64,000 bases of DNA from JALEFZ01 sp038527485 (GCA_038527485.1 JBCBFT010000019.1:1-64000), one strand, 5' to 3'. Positions 7,991-17,883 are shown, counted from the stretch's first letter. The notes: generated from the letters alone by a model not told the origin. Translations and numbers: made by a program.

Positions 7991-10522
7991 ATGCAACACG
8001 TCAACATGTTCAAAACCTATCTACCCACTTTCTTCTCTAAACTTAAAGTGGGTCCAGGAAGCTGGGGCTTATCTTTGATGTTATGCTTTTTGCTCCCTTG
8101 GCAAGCGATGGCTCAAGAGTTTACACTCAGTGGGGTCGTTCGTGCCAAAGCATCAGGCGAGACCATCATCGGAGCCTCCATAGTCCTTCCCAGCCTGAAT
8201 CGAGGGACTTACACCAACACCTATGGCTTCTTCTCACTCAATGTACCTGCAGGGGATGACAGCGTAGAGGTTCGCATCACCTATGCGGGCTATCAGACGA
8301 TCCTCCAAAAAATCCTCGTCAAAGGCGACATTCGTCTAGACATTGATCTGATCAATGCCACGTTGGATGAAGTGGTGATTGAAGCAGAATCATTCAAGGA
8401 ACAACTCAACTCCACCCAGATGAGTGTGCAGAAGATCACCATAGAAGAAGCCAAGAAATTGCCAGCTCTCTTTGGAGAAGTAGACATCATCAAAACGCTT
8501 CAGTTGAAACCTGGGGTATCCTCAGGAAGTGAGGGAAGCAGTGGCATCTTTGTCCGAGGGGGAGGACCTGACCAGAACCTTGTATTGCTAGACAATACAG
8601 TGGTATACAACCCTTCTCACTTGTTTGGTTTCTTCAGTACCTTTAATTCGGATGCTGTAAAAGATGTGAAAATCTATAAAGGAGGTTTTCCTGGGCAGTA
8701 TGGAGGAAGGTTATCTTCTGTCATCGATGTGAAAATGAAAGAAGGGAATCAGCGAAAATTCAGTGGGGCAGGAGGCCTAGGCCTGATCGCTTCGCGTCTG
8801 ACGCTGGAAGGGCCTATCGTAGAAGATAAGATCTCTTTTATCATCTCAGGACGACGTACCTATGCCGACCTCATCACAAGTGCCATCAACGAGGCCAGTA
8901 GCGACAATCCCGACTTCAACCCCATTCCCGATTATTTCTTTTATGATCTCAATGGGAAAATCAATTATCAGATCAGCGATAAGGACCAGCTCTATCTTTC
9001 GGGATATTTTGGAAGGGACCGTTTTCTTTTTGACAATGAGCCGATCAACTTCAACTTCACTTGGGGCAATACCAACGGTGCGCTGCGCTGGAATCACTTC
9101 TTCAGTTCGCGCTTGTTTGTCAATACATCGATTAGTGTCACGGATTACGAGTATGTGATCGCCAACCAGTTTGACCAGTTTGGCTTCGAATTAGGGTCTA
9201 AAATCACCGATCAATCCTTGCGCACAGACTTCACGTGGTTGCCACACCCTAAGCATACCGTACGTTTCGGTGCTTCGGCCATCAACCACCGATTCAATGT
9301 CGGACGCTTGGAGGCACAAGCCGATTCGAGTGATGTCTTCGACTTCCAGGCTGGGGATCTTTACTACGCGATGGAATACGGGGTCTATATCGGGGATGAC
9401 ATTGAAGTGAATGACAAGCTCAAAATCAATGTAGGACTGCGCGCCTCGGCTTTCCAGGACTTTTCCTTCTTGGTCAATGATCCCGACCCCCGTCCTGACA
9501 GTACCTACTATGCGAACATCGAGCCTCGTGCGTCAGCCAAATATAGCCTTTCAGAAAAAATCTCCCTCAAGGCCAGCTATGCTCGCATGGTCCAATACCT
9601 GCACCTTGTAGCCAGTACGGGAAGTACCCTGCCTACAGACGTGTGGTATCCCTCTACGAGTCGTGTCAAACCACAGATATCTGATCAGGTAGCTGCGGGG
9701 ATTTCGATTGCGATTGGCGATCAGTTTTTGTTGACCAATGAAGTGTATTACAAATGGTTCCAAAATCAGATCGACTTCAAGGGAGGAGCGAATCTCTTTG
9801 TCAATGATGATCTGGAGTCTGAGTTTGTCTTCGGTAGAGGATGGGCCTATGGAAATGAGTTTTATATCGAGAAAACCAAAGGGAAGCTCACAGGCTGGAT
9901 AGGTTATACCTTGAGTTGGACGCTGCGCCAGTTTGCCGATACGATTCGTACTCCCGAAGGGCAGATCGAAAATGTCATCAACAATGGGGAGCCTTTTTTC
10001 GCGCGTAATGACAAGCGCCATGACATTTCGATTGTGGCCTTATATGAGCTTCCCAGAACATGGACAAACTTTTTGACGAATAAGGTCAAATTGGGTTTCA
10101 AGAAGCTCAAATCCATTAATGTCAGTGCTTCTTGGGAGTTTCGTTCAGGCAATGCGTACACATTGGCACCTGGCTACTTGACGATGTTTGGTCCCAACCT
10201 CGCTTCTACTCTGTTTAACACAGGAGATGTGAGTGCCGACAATTTTGGCTTGGTCAATCTCGTCCCTCGCTTTGACGATCGAAACAATGTGCGGCTCCCG
10301 GACTATCACAAGTTGGACGTGGGGATTGTCATCGCTTATGACCACAAGTGGGGCGAGTCCGATATCACGATCAGCGCTTACAACGCTTACAGCCGCCGAA
10401 ATGCTTACTTCGTTTACCTAGAGCCAAGAGAAAATGAGCAAGGGATCCCCATCGGACAGTCCGCTCAAAAGGTTTCTCTTTTCCCTATTCTTCCTTCCAT
10501 CACATGGAACTTTAAGTTTTAA
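7991..10522 (+). CDS. TonB-dependent outer-membrane receptor with CarboxypepD_reg domain
   Basis: The 843-aa protein has a signal peptide (cleavage near QAMAQ, residue 42), a CarboxypepD_reg-like domain (about 44-130), a plug domain (about 140-250; GIFVRGGGPDQNLVLLDNT is typical), and a long beta-barrel ending in an aromatic residue (NFKF). It imports a large or scarce substrate across the outer membrane using TonB energy. The DUF4249 lipoprotein gene follows by 40 bp, and this receptor/DUF4249 pairing is common in Bacteroidota. It is not a SusC/SusD pair. The ligand is unknown. A second Met at residue 6 is a possible start. Confidence 0.92.
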   Translation: MQHVNMFKTYLPTFFSKLKVGPGSWGLSLMLCFLLPWQAMAQEFTLSGVVRAKASGETIIGASIVLPSLNRGTYTNTYGFFSLNVPAGDDSVEVRITYAGYQTILQKILVKGDIRLDIDLINATLDEVVIEAESFKEQLNSTQMSVQKITIEEAKKLPALFGEVDIIKTLQLKPGVSSGSEGSSGIFVRGGGPDQNLVLLDNTVVYNPSHLFGFFSTFNSDAVKDVKIYKGGFPGQYGGRLSSVIDVKMKEGNQRKFSGAGGLGLIASRLTLEGPIVEDKISFIISGRRTYADLITSAINEASSDNPDFNPIPDYFFYDLNGKINYQISDKDQLYLSGYFGRDRFLFDNEPINFNFTWGNTNGALRWNHFFSSRLFVNTSISVTDYEYVIANQFDQFGFELGSKITDQSLRTDFTWLPHPKHTVRFGASAINHRFNVGRLEAQADSSDVFDFQAGDLYYAMEYGVYIGDDIEVNDKLKINVGLRASAFQDFSFLVNDPDPRPDSTYYANIEPRASAKYSLSEKISLKASYARMVQYLHLVASTGSTLPTDVWYPSTSRVKPQISDQVAAGISIAIGDQFLLTNEVYYKWFQNQIDFKGGANLFVNDDLESEFVFGRGWAYGNEFYIEKTKGKLTGWIGYTLSWTLRQFADTIRTPEGQIENVINNGEPFFARNDKRHDISIVALYELPRTWTNFLTNKVKLGFKKLKSINVSASWEFRSGNAYTLAPGYLTMFGPNLASTLFNTGDVSADNFGLVNLVPRFDDRNNVRLPDYHKLDVGIVIAYDHKWGESDITISAYNAYSRRNAYFVYLEPRENEQGIPIGQSAQKVSLFPILPSITWNFKF

Positions 10523-10562
10523 TCGCAAGCCTTTGCTAAACGAAATTTCAAAATTGAACGCA

Positions 10563-11474
10563 ATGAAACCTTATATCTTATTGATTTTATTTGCTTCTCT
10601 ATTCATGGGGGCATGCAACCTTCAGCAGGAGATCGATCTGGAACTCCCCGAATACGACGCAGAATATGTGGTAGAGTCCTATCTACAAGTAGGGCAGCCC
10701 TTCTTTTTGACACTCACAGAGAGCCAGCCTTACTTTGATGATGTGACCATCAGCTATCTCAAGGGAGCAGATGTGACTATCGAGCACAAAGGTGAAATCT
10801 TCACGTTGGCGGAGCAGACCTTTAGATTAGACGATCCCACACTCGGCGCAATTGGAGTAGATACAGGTACTTTGAATATACTCAGACCTATCTTGGGTGA
10901 TACCGTTACATTTTATTTAAACATTAATCTAGTTCCTGAGTCTTACAACGAGGACTTTGATTTGAATATCACTTTGCCCAACGGAGAGGCCCTTTCAGCG
11001 AAAACACAAATTTTGGAGCCTATTCCTTTTGACAGCCTCGTTTTCCAGCAAGCAGCGAATGATACCTTGTCTCTCCTGTTGTCTTTTTTTACAGATGATG
11101 GTTCACAAGCGAACTTTTATCGTCGTGTGTTGGAAGTAAGAGAGGATCAGGTGATTTCAGGTTCTGGTGATGAAGAGGTTACCATGCGTGTCACTTCTGT
11201 CGAGCAGGATTTCATTGCAGACGACGTGGTATTTAATGGTCAGCCGTTTGCGTTTGGAACAGGTTTTGATTTTGCCATCGGAGATACGGTGATCAATACG
11301 CTGTATCACATGACATTTGATCATTATCGATTTGTGGAGACGAGAGATGCGGCGATCGCGGCGAGTTTGAGTCCCTTTGGGCAGCCCGCAGTCATTTACT
11401 CCAATATCAAAGGAGGTTTGGGCATCTTTGCGGGGATCAGTTTGGATAGGCAAGTGACCGTGCGTGAGGAATAA
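10563..11474 (+). CDS. DUF4249 outer-membrane lipoprotein, partner of the TonB receptor
   Basis: The 303-aa product starts with a lipoprotein signal peptide (lipobox LFMGAC). The mature part shows the DUF4249 pattern: EYVVESYLQVGQPFFLTLTES near the N-terminus, then beta-rich segments, and FVETRDAAIAASLSPFGQP followed by NIKGGLGIFAG near the C-terminus. The start at 10563 was chosen because it begins the signal peptide; the frame is open further upstream into the receptor gene. DUF4249 proteins probably sit on the cell surface and help the partner receptor bind its substrate. This is inferred from gene pairing, not from a known reaction. Confidence 0.9.
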   Translation: MKPYILLILFASLFMGACNLQQEIDLELPEYDAEYVVESYLQVGQPFFLTLTESQPYFDDVTISYLKGADVTIEHKGEIFTLAEQTFRLDDPTLGAIGVDTGTLNILRPILGDTVTFYLNINLVPESYNEDFDLNITLPNGEALSAKTQILEPIPFDSLVFQQAANDTLSLLLSFFTDDGSQANFYRRVLEVREDQVISGSGDEEVTMRVTSVEQDFIADDVVFNGQPFAFGTGFDFAIGDTVINTLYHMTFDHYRFVETRDAAIAASLSPFGQPAVIYSNIKGGLGIFAGISLDRQVTVREE

Positions 11475-11562
11475 TAGCAATATATCAGAAAAATATGCTA
11501 TTTGGGGTTGACATTGTAATACAAGAGTATTAATTTTTGTTCATATAAAGCCGTTTTCATTT

Positions 11563-11832
11563 ATGAGACAACTTTTGTGGGGCATGATACTGTTATTGGG
11601 AATCATGCTGGGATGTCAAAGTCAGGAGGAGAAGGAGTTAGAAACAGCTTTATGTGGATGTGTACAGACGGAGTCGGGAAAATGGGACATGAGACTGACC
11701 CCTGAATGTATGCAGCTATGCGTGGAGACATTTGGCCCAGAACTCAAGGACATGGAAACATGGTTTGAAGAACACTGTGGCAAGATAGAAATAGAGACGA
11801 AAGTCCAACCTGCACCAGAGGTTAAGATTTAA
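11563..11832 (+). CDS. Small cysteine-containing lipoprotein of unknown function
   Basis: The 89-aa product has a lipoprotein signal peptide with lipobox IMLGC (Cys18). The mature part of about 70 residues holds five further cysteines (C-G-C, two more in the middle as ECMQLC, and C near residue 77) and many Glu residues. No family was recognised. The cysteine pattern suggests a small disulfide-stabilised periplasmic domain. A strong terminator follows 20 bp after the stop codon, so this gene ends its transcript. Confidence 0.7.
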   Translation: MRQLLWGMILLLGIMLGCQSQEEKELETALCGCVQTESGKWDMRLTPECMQLCVETFGPELKDMETWFEEHCGKIEIETKVQPAPEVKI

Positions 11833-11852
11833 TTATTTTCACTGGGATTTTT

Positions 11853-11884
11853 GGGGATAATCGTAAGGTTATCCCCTTTTTTTT
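11853..11884 (+). terminator. Rho-independent terminator
   Basis: A perfect 8-bp stem GGGGATAA/TTATCCCC with an 8-nt loop is followed by eight T residues. It ends the transcript of the small lipoprotein gene. Confidence 0.92.
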
Positions 11885-11993
11885 CTCATAGAGTGAGCAT
11901 AATGTGTCTTATCGCTTAGACCCTGTATGTAACGATGAACATCTAGTTCACCTTTTGAGATGATCATTTATAAAAAGTAGAAAGCCAACGATC

Positions 11994-12794
11994 ATGAGAA
12001 TGACAATCCTCTTTCAAAAACCCTCTTTCGTTTTAGGCATAATCATCGCTTTCATTGTCTTTGCCTATATAGGGATTGCAGGTTTTTATTGGCTTAGGGG
12101 TGATGAGATGCTAATACTCGATCCAACTACCCGACAGTGGACGCTTTACATAGGACTGACATTGTCCATATTATTCCTGATAGCCAGTATCTGGGACATA
12201 CAAAAATTCAACAAACAACCTAAAGCGTACGACTTTCAAATTAACCCTGCTTTTAACGAGAAAGGGGTATTTTTTGCCATTTTGGGCTTTCTTCTCTTGG
12301 TGACCCAATTATTAGGGACGTTGAGGTCCTACTCATATGGTCCACAGGGTGAAGGAGTGCGAGAAGCAGGAGAATCTATGCTAAGCCCAGAAGGGATGAT
12401 GAATGTGGAATACGATTTATTCCCTTCGACTTTTTGTGGATTTTTAGGAGTCGTCCTCCTATTCGGGGCATACCTCCCTTGGATCTGGCGAAATGTGAGA
12501 AAGCAGTTGCCCTCAATTGCAATAGACGAAGAACAGTTCGTGTATCATTACACTATCAACCAACAATCTACGATCAGATTGAATGACATTTCTAACTTTG
12601 AATATAAGGGCAACCTCATTGATGGATTTCTGATTGTGCGCAGCCCAAATCAAAAAGTAGAGATTGATACAGCTCCCTTCCGTGTACAGGATCTTCAACA
12701 TCTATTGGACCAATTACAAATACGAATCTCTCCCAATGCTTGGAATGTCCACATTGAGGGGCCGCATGCGCAGTGGGAATCTGTCCCTGCCTAG
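11994..12794 (+). CDS. Membrane protein of unknown function with a C-terminal PH-like domain
   Basis: The 266-aa protein has four probable membrane segments, at about residues 12-34, 48-68, 92-112 and 145-165. A soluble C-terminal part of about 90 residues follows (from IAIDEEQFVYHYTINQQ), with alternating strands and a final helix, as in bacterial PH-like domains. The family was not recognised. It stands alone between a terminator and the sugar-use genes, all on the same strand. Confidence 0.7.
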   Translation: MRMTILFQKPSFVLGIIIAFIVFAYIGIAGFYWLRGDEMLILDPTTRQWTLYIGLTLSILFLIASIWDIQKFNKQPKAYDFQINPAFNEKGVFFAILGFLLLVTQLLGTLRSYSYGPQGEGVREAGESMLSPEGMMNVEYDLFPSTFCGFLGVVLLFGAYLPWIWRNVRKQLPSIAIDEEQFVYHYTINQQSTIRLNDISNFEYKGNLIDGFLIVRSPNQKVEIDTAPFRVQDLQHLLDQLQIRISPNAWNVHIEGPHAQWESVPA

Positions 12795-12869
12795 GAAAAT
12801 TCCTGCAAACGCTTGTCTTTCATCTTCCTAGATTTGCTTCATATACTTCCTTTGGGATATATTGATTCT

Positions 12870-12893
12870 TGCGGGAATCTGAACATTCCCGCA
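12870..12893. promoter_or_regulatory. Candidate operator: perfect inverted repeat upstream of the sugar-use genes
   Basis: TGCGGGAAT and ATTCCCGCA form a perfect 9-bp inverted repeat with a 6-bp centre, 28 bp before the transporter start codon. A second, outer inverted repeat (GTCTTTCAT at 12815-12823 and ATGAAAGAC at 12897-12905) flanks it. No T-run follows, so it is not an ordinary terminator. A sugar-responsive repressor or activator site is a reasonable guess. Confidence 0.45.
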
Positions 12894-12921
12894 TGCATGA
12901 AAGACGAATACTACACTTGGG

Positions 12922-14307
12922 ATGAAGAATACACAGATTTTGGGTTGGTCGATTACAGTGGCCTTGGCGGGTTTCCTGTTTGGATTTGATACAGTAGTCA
13001 TATCTGGCGCGGATCAGCCTATTCAGGAACTCTGGGGGACGGAGGGTTTTACCCATACTTTTTTCATCATGTCGATGGCCTTATGGGGGACAGTCATCGG
13101 GGCCATCTTCGGAGGGATTCCCTGTGATGCCATAGGAAGAAAACGTACGTTATTTTGGATTGGGATCTTATACTTTGCTTCGGCTATTGGATCGGCCATA
13201 GCTTGGGACCCTATCTCATTTTCCTTCTTCCGATTTATTGGAGGTCTAGGCGTAGGTGCTTCTTCGGTGGCGGCGCCTGTGTACATATCTGAAATCTCCT
13301 CCGCCAATAACCGAGGACGACTGGTCGCCCTCTATCAGTTCAACATCGTCTTTGGGATCTTCATCGCATTCTTTTCTAACTACTTCTTGGGAGAATTTAT
13401 CGAGGAAAATGCGTGGAGGTATATGCTGGGAGTGGAGGCTTTGCCTGCCTTGATCTATGTCGTGATGGTGCTCAATGTACCCAATAGCCCCCGCTGGTTA
13501 GCAGTTAAGAAAAAAGATGAGGCTGCCGCTCGAACGGTACTGGTAAAAATTTATGAGCCTGAAGAGGTCGAAGTCCAACTTCGGGAAATCCAAGAGGCGG
13601 AAGCGAACACAACCAAAGTGTCCAACCGCACCCTTTTCTCTCGCAATTATTCTTTTCCTCTCATGCTCGCTTTTCTCCTGGCCTTCTTCAATCAGGCCTC
13701 AGGGATCAACTTTGTGTTGTATTTCGCGCCGCGATTGCTGGAGGCCGCAGGGATCGGCAAGGAGGAGGTGCTCCTACAATCCACAAGTATAGGTGCCGTT
13801 AATTTGATCTTTACATTGCTGGGCATGTACTTGATCGACCGTATGGGGAGGCGTAGTTTGATGTACATCGGGTCTTTTGGCTATATCACGACACTGTCTA
13901 TCATCGCTTGGGGATATGCCACAGGGCAGCCTTCTCTCCTGATTTTGTCTGGGATTCTACTATTCATCGCTTCCCATGCTGTCGGGCAAGGCGCTGTGAT
14001 TTGGGTATTCATCTCTGAAATTTTTCCCAATGAAGTACGTGCCAATGGACAGGCCTTTGGATCGGGTACTCACTGGGTGTTTGCCGCATTGATCACCTTG
14101 ATTTCCCTCCCCGTCATCACATGGGTTGGACAACTTACAGGAGATGGTGACAAACCCTGGCCCATCTTTGCTTTTTTCGCTGCCATGATGGTGCTGCAAT
14201 TATTGTTTGTCATTTTCCTCATGCCTGAAACCAAGGGCAAGAGTTTGGAGGAGTTGGATGAATTATTAGGGCATAGGAAAAATACTCAAGCTGAGATCAA
14301 AGGATAG
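12922..14307 (+). CDS. Sugar porter of the major facilitator superfamily, probably for fructose or another hexose
   Basis: The 461-aa protein has the 12-helix layout and signatures of the sugar porter family: D-A-I-G-R-K-R between helices 2 and 3, PNSPRWLA after helix 6, D-R-M-G-R-R between helices 8 and 9, and the C-terminal PETKGKSLEEL. It should move a monosaccharide across the inner membrane, probably with protons. The GH32 gene begins 58 bp downstream on the same strand, so the hexose is likely fructose or glucose released from fructan or sucrose. The start at 12922 gives a normal first helix (GWSITVALAGFLFGFDTVVI). Confidence 0.92.
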   Translation: MKNTQILGWSITVALAGFLFGFDTVVISGADQPIQELWGTEGFTHTFFIMSMALWGTVIGAIFGGIPCDAIGRKRTLFWIGILYFASAIGSAIAWDPISFSFFRFIGGLGVGASSVAAPVYISEISSANNRGRLVALYQFNIVFGIFIAFFSNYFLGEFIEENAWRYMLGVEALPALIYVVMVLNVPNSPRWLAVKKKDEAAARTVLVKIYEPEEVEVQLREIQEAEANTTKVSNRTLFSRNYSFPLMLAFLLAFFNQASGINFVLYFAPRLLEAAGIGKEEVLLQSTSIGAVNLIFTLLGMYLIDRMGRRSLMYIGSFGYITTLSIIAWGYATGQPSLLILSGILLFIASHAVGQGAVIWVFISEIFPNEVRANGQAFGSGTHWVFAALITLISLPVITWVGQLTGDGDKPWPIFAFFAAMMVLQLLFVIFLMPETKGKSLEELDELLGHRKNTQAEIKG

Positions 14308-14365
14308 TCGTGTTTATTCATTCTACATTTTCTTCTAAAACTTCAAGAATTATCTATTTCTGTAT

Positions 14366-15982
14366 ATGAAGTATGTGCTACTTGTCGGCCTATCGGGTCT
14401 CCTTTTCCTATTGAGTTGTCATTCTCCTCAAGCTGTGCAGAATCAAGGAGTTTCCATTTCCCCTGTCAACGATTACCTGGAACCTCACCGTCCACAATTT
14501 CATTTTTCTCCTGACAGCATGTGGATGAATGATCCCAATGGCATGGTGTATTATGCGGGTGAGTACCATTTGTTTTATCAATTCTATCCTGATAGCACGG
14601 TGTGGGGTCCGATGCATTGGGGGCATGCCGTGAGTGAGGACTTGGTACATTGGGAGCACCTGCCGATTGCGTTGTATCCAGACTCTATCGGATTGATTTT
14701 TTCAGGCTCCGCTGTAGTCGATTGGGACAATACGTCGGGTTTCCAGCAAGGAGAAGATCCCCCAATGGTCGCGATTTTTACCTATCACAACATGGAAGGT
14801 GAGCGCACAGAGCAAAATGACTTCCAGACGCAAGGCATCGCCTACAGCAATGACAAGGGGCGTACATGGACCAAGTATGAAGGCAATCCCGTCATTCCCA
14901 ATCCAGGGATACGTGATTTTCGAGATCCCAAAGTCTTTTGGCATGGGGGGATTCAGCGCTGGGTCATGATCTTTGCGAGCGGGGACAGGGTACGTCTGTA
15001 TCATTCACCTGATCTCAAAGCTTGGGTAGAAGTCAGTGAGTTTGGGGCGATGGAAGGCGGTCATGGAGGGGTTTGGGAATGTCCAGATCTATTTCCCCTA
15101 TATGTAAATGGAGATTCTACACGCGTCAAATGGGTCATGCTCGTCAGTCTAGGAAGTGGAGGTCCCAATGAAGGATCAGGAACGCAGTATTTTGTGGGAG
15201 ATTTTGATGGAATAAATTTCAAGAATGATCACCCAGCAGAAGATGTCCTTTGGTTGGATTATGGAAAAGATAACTATGCAGGGGTGACCTACTCGGATAT
15301 TCTAAAAGAAGACAATCGAAGGATATTCATGGGGTGGATGTCCAATTGGCAATATGCAACATTGGTACCGACGCACCCTTGGCGCAGTGCGATGACCGTG
15401 CCCCGGACGTTGGAACTGAAGGAAACCTCCGAAGGGCTTCGCTTATTTACCAGACCTGTCGATGAGTTAGGATCTCTAAGAGGTCCTGCAAAGGAATTTG
15501 CTGCTGATGAGGTGACAGACCGATTGGATCTTACCTCACAGGTAGGCTCACCGCAGACGTCAGAGCTTATCCTCACGATGGAATGGGAGGACGGGCACGA
15601 AGGAAAGATAGGGTTGACACTGGCAAATGGTCTCAATGAGCATCTAGACATCGGGTACGATATAGCCAAGCAGCAGTTGTTCATCAATCGAATAGAGGCG
15701 GGGAAAAAAGACTTTTCGAATCAGTTCGCAGGGATGCATGTAGCTCCTTTGGTTTTGGAAAATGAGTTGGCGTTGCGGATTTTCATAGATTGGTCATCAG
15801 TAGAGGTATTTGCGGAGGAAGGAAAAGTAGTGATGACAGAAACCGTTTTCCCGAATGAGAACTTTTCATCCATTGCTGTCTTTTCGGAGGGAGGGATACT
15901 GTCGGGAATAAAGGGACGGGCGTATGGCTTGAAGCGGATTTGGGGAGGTGCTACTATGAATGAAGGAGGGGAATCCGAATAA
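14366..15982 (+). CDS. GH32 glycoside hydrolase lipoprotein (levanase, inulinase or invertase type)
   Basis: The 538-aa enzyme hydrolyses beta-fructosides. The GH32 catalytic residues are visible: nucleophile D56 in W-M-N-D-P-N-G, the transition-state stabiliser D187 in FRDPK, and the acid/base E238 in WECPD. A five-bladed propeller is followed by the C-terminal beta-sandwich (SSVEVFAEEG is typical). The signal peptide carries a lipobox (LLSC, Cys18), so the protein is anchored on a membrane facing outward, suited to attack extracellular fructan or sucrose. It forms a simple uptake unit with the sugar porter. Exo- or endo-action cannot be decided by eye. Confidence 0.94.
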   Translation: MKYVLLVGLSGLLFLLSCHSPQAVQNQGVSISPVNDYLEPHRPQFHFSPDSMWMNDPNGMVYYAGEYHLFYQFYPDSTVWGPMHWGHAVSEDLVHWEHLPIALYPDSIGLIFSGSAVVDWDNTSGFQQGEDPPMVAIFTYHNMEGERTEQNDFQTQGIAYSNDKGRTWTKYEGNPVIPNPGIRDFRDPKVFWHGGIQRWVMIFASGDRVRLYHSPDLKAWVEVSEFGAMEGGHGGVWECPDLFPLYVNGDSTRVKWVMLVSLGSGGPNEGSGTQYFVGDFDGINFKNDHPAEDVLWLDYGKDNYAGVTYSDILKEDNRRIFMGWMSNWQYATLVPTHPWRSAMTVPRTLELKETSEGLRLFTRPVDELGSLRGPAKEFAADEVTDRLDLTSQVGSPQTSELILTMEWEDGHEGKIGLTLANGLNEHLDIGYDIAKQQLFINRIEAGKKDFSNQFAGMHVAPLVLENELALRIFIDWSSVEVFAEEGKVVMTETVFPNENFSSIAVFSEGGILSGIKGRAYGLKRIWGGATMNEGGESE

Positions 15983-16070
15983 GCACTCTGCCATCAGGGA
16001 AAGCTTCAGGTAGCTACTATGAAGACTCAATCAAAAGATTAGCAGATAGAGGTTTTATGACTAGTAGCCT

Positions 16071-16457
16071 ATGCAGACATTCATACACTACTTTTTGCAT
16101 ATAGGGTTTCCCTTCTTTATTGCCTACGGTTTTTTCAGAAAAGACTGGAAGAAAGTCTATTTGATCCTCCTCGCGACTATGTTGGTTGACTTGGACCACT
16201 TACTAGCAGACCCCATTTTTCAGGCCAATAGATGTAGCATCCATTTTCATCCGCTCCATACCTACTATGCCATGGGGGTGTATGTGGTGCTGTTATTTTT
16301 TCGTAAGCCTTTCAACATCATAGGGATAGGACTACTGTTACATATGCTGACCGACTTCAACGACTGCATGATCATGTATTCAAACTGTAGAGACTGTTTG
16401 TCTGATTCTCCTGCGATAGAACTTTTGAAAACGACCGCAGAAGTGTTGGGAATTTAA
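16071..16457 (+). CDS. DUF6122 family membrane protein
   Basis: The 128-aa protein matches DUF6122, a small Bacteroidota family: HYFLHIGFPFFIAY, then KKVYLILLATMLVDLDHLLADP, RCSIHFHPLHTYY and LLHMLTDFNDC. Three to four membrane helices carry conserved His and Asp residues (D-L-D-H, H-F-H-P-L-H, H-M-L-T-D), which resemble metal ligands of membrane-bound hydrolases. The function is unknown. It is flanked by genes on the same strand but with gaps of about 90 and 150 bp, so it is probably expressed alone. Confidence 0.85.
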   Translation: MQTFIHYFLHIGFPFFIAYGFFRKDWKKVYLILLATMLVDLDHLLADPIFQANRCSIHFHPLHTYYAMGVYVVLLFFRKPFNIIGIGLLLHMLTDFNDCMIMYSNCRDCLSDSPAIELLKTTAEVLGI

Positions 16458-16607
16458 ATTCTATCCAAAAGAAGATAAAGGCCCTTGCTCCTTTCCTCCC
16501 AATCCACGCAAAAGGCTTTTTACTCAGGCAAGTCCTCACATCAAGATTATTCCATAGCTTTGTAAAAAGCGGCCCGTCCGCTCAACTTTCAAAGAAACCG
16601 CACCTTC

Positions 16608-17621
16608 ATGCCCAAAAGAAGAATATTTGGTAACAGACAACCCAATGCCTCAAGTACCAATGGGTCTGAGACAGACGAGAAGAACCGAGACTTGGGGTTT
16701 GGCACCAGTATATCTGCCAAAAATCGACGCCTGATCAACCAAGATGGCTCTTTTAATATCCGTAGAGTCGGCCAGCGGATACAGGATATCCATCCTTTCC
16801 AGTTCTTGGTGACGATCTCCTGGTGGGAATTTGCGCTCTGTGTGTTGATAGCCTATCTGCTGTTCAATACAGTCTTTGCTTTTCTGTATCTCATGGCTGG
16901 GGTTGAGCAATTATCTGGTGGAGAGGATTTGATCACATGGTTAGATCGATTCATGTACGCTTTTTTCTTCTCTGTGCAGACGTTTACCACCGTCGGATAT
17001 GGCACGGTGAGTCCAGTGGGACTTTCTGTAAATATTATTGCTGCATTTGAGGCGATGACGGGCTTGCTAGGTTTTGCGGTAGCGACGGGCGTGCTAATGG
17101 GACGTTTTTCGCAGCCCTCTGCTAAGATTGGTTTTTCCGATCAGATCCTCATTGCTCCGTATTCACATGCCGAAGAAGGGGCGATCAACAGTCTTCAGTT
17201 TCGCATTGTCAACAGACGCATCAACCAACTGATCGATCTAGAGGTGATGGTGGTCATGAGATACTACAACAAGGTCAATGGAAAAGAGAAACAGGATTTT
17301 CGTCAGCTCAACTTAGAGCGTGACAAGGTCAAATTATTTCCCCTCACCTGGACCATCGTTCACCCCATCACTCAAGACAGCCCCTTGCACGGATGCACAT
17401 CAGAAGAATTGGCTTACAAGCACACCGAGTTTCTCATCACCCTCAAAGGTTATGATGAGACCTTTGCTCAGCACGTACACGCCCGCATGTCCTACCGATA
17501 CGATGAGATGATTTGGGGGGCCAAATTTGTCAAAGTATTTCACGAGATGGAAGAAGGACCGATTGAGTTGCAGGTGGATAAGGTGAGTTTGTGTGAGAAG
17601 GCGGAGCTCAATGCGTATTAA
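16608..17621 (+). CDS. Inward-rectifier (Kir/KirBac-type) potassium channel
   Basis: The 337-aa protein has the KirBac layout: an N-terminal cytoplasmic segment with an amphipathic slide helix before the first membrane helix (about 73-97), a pore helix and selectivity filter T128-V-G-Y-G132, a second membrane helix (about 141-166), and a cytoplasmic immunoglobulin-like domain from about residue 175 (LQFRIVNRRINQLIDLEV). Four copies form a K+ pore gated by the cytoplasmic domain, often through lipids or pH. It is monocistronic here. Length and motifs are normal for the family. Confidence 0.93.
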   Translation: MPKRRIFGNRQPNASSTNGSETDEKNRDLGFGTSISAKNRRLINQDGSFNIRRVGQRIQDIHPFQFLVTISWWEFALCVLIAYLLFNTVFAFLYLMAGVEQLSGGEDLITWLDRFMYAFFFSVQTFTTVGYGTVSPVGLSVNIIAAFEAMTGLLGFAVATGVLMGRFSQPSAKIGFSDQILIAPYSHAEEGAINSLQFRIVNRRINQLIDLEVMVVMRYYNKVNGKEKQDFRQLNLERDKVKLFPLTWTIVHPITQDSPLHGCTSEELAYKHTEFLITLKGYDETFAQHVHARMSYRYDEMIWGAKFVKVFHEMEEGPIELQVDKVSLCEKAELNAY

Positions 17622-17862
17622 TTGCTTCCAGCAACCTATTGCCCCTCGCTCCCGTTGGTGCTCCTTTACCAGCCTAGCTGTGTCTCGCTTGCTTAGTCGG
17701 GAGACTAATAGCTTGTAGAGCTACTTAGTTGGATGACCACGCAGAGCGCTTTGTTTCACTTTTGTACATCGTGTTTCACTGTTGGAGTTCCTACTAACCC
17801 CGCTCCCGTTAGTGCTCCTAGCAGCCCTTTTGCACTTTCCGCAATATTCCCCACCACCATCT

Positions 17863-17878
17863 ACGAAAAAAATCGTAA
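17863..17878. promoter_or_regulatory. Operator 1 of the BlaI-like regulator (TACGA-N6-TCGTA)
   Basis: A 16-bp dyad with arms TACGA and TCGTA, the first of three sites whose centres are spaced 28 and 27 bp apart. It lies just upstream of the -33 element of the predicted promoter. BlaI/MecI/CopY repressors bind short dyads as dimers, so autoregulation is expected. Confidence 0.65.
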
Positions 17879-17883
17879 ATCAT

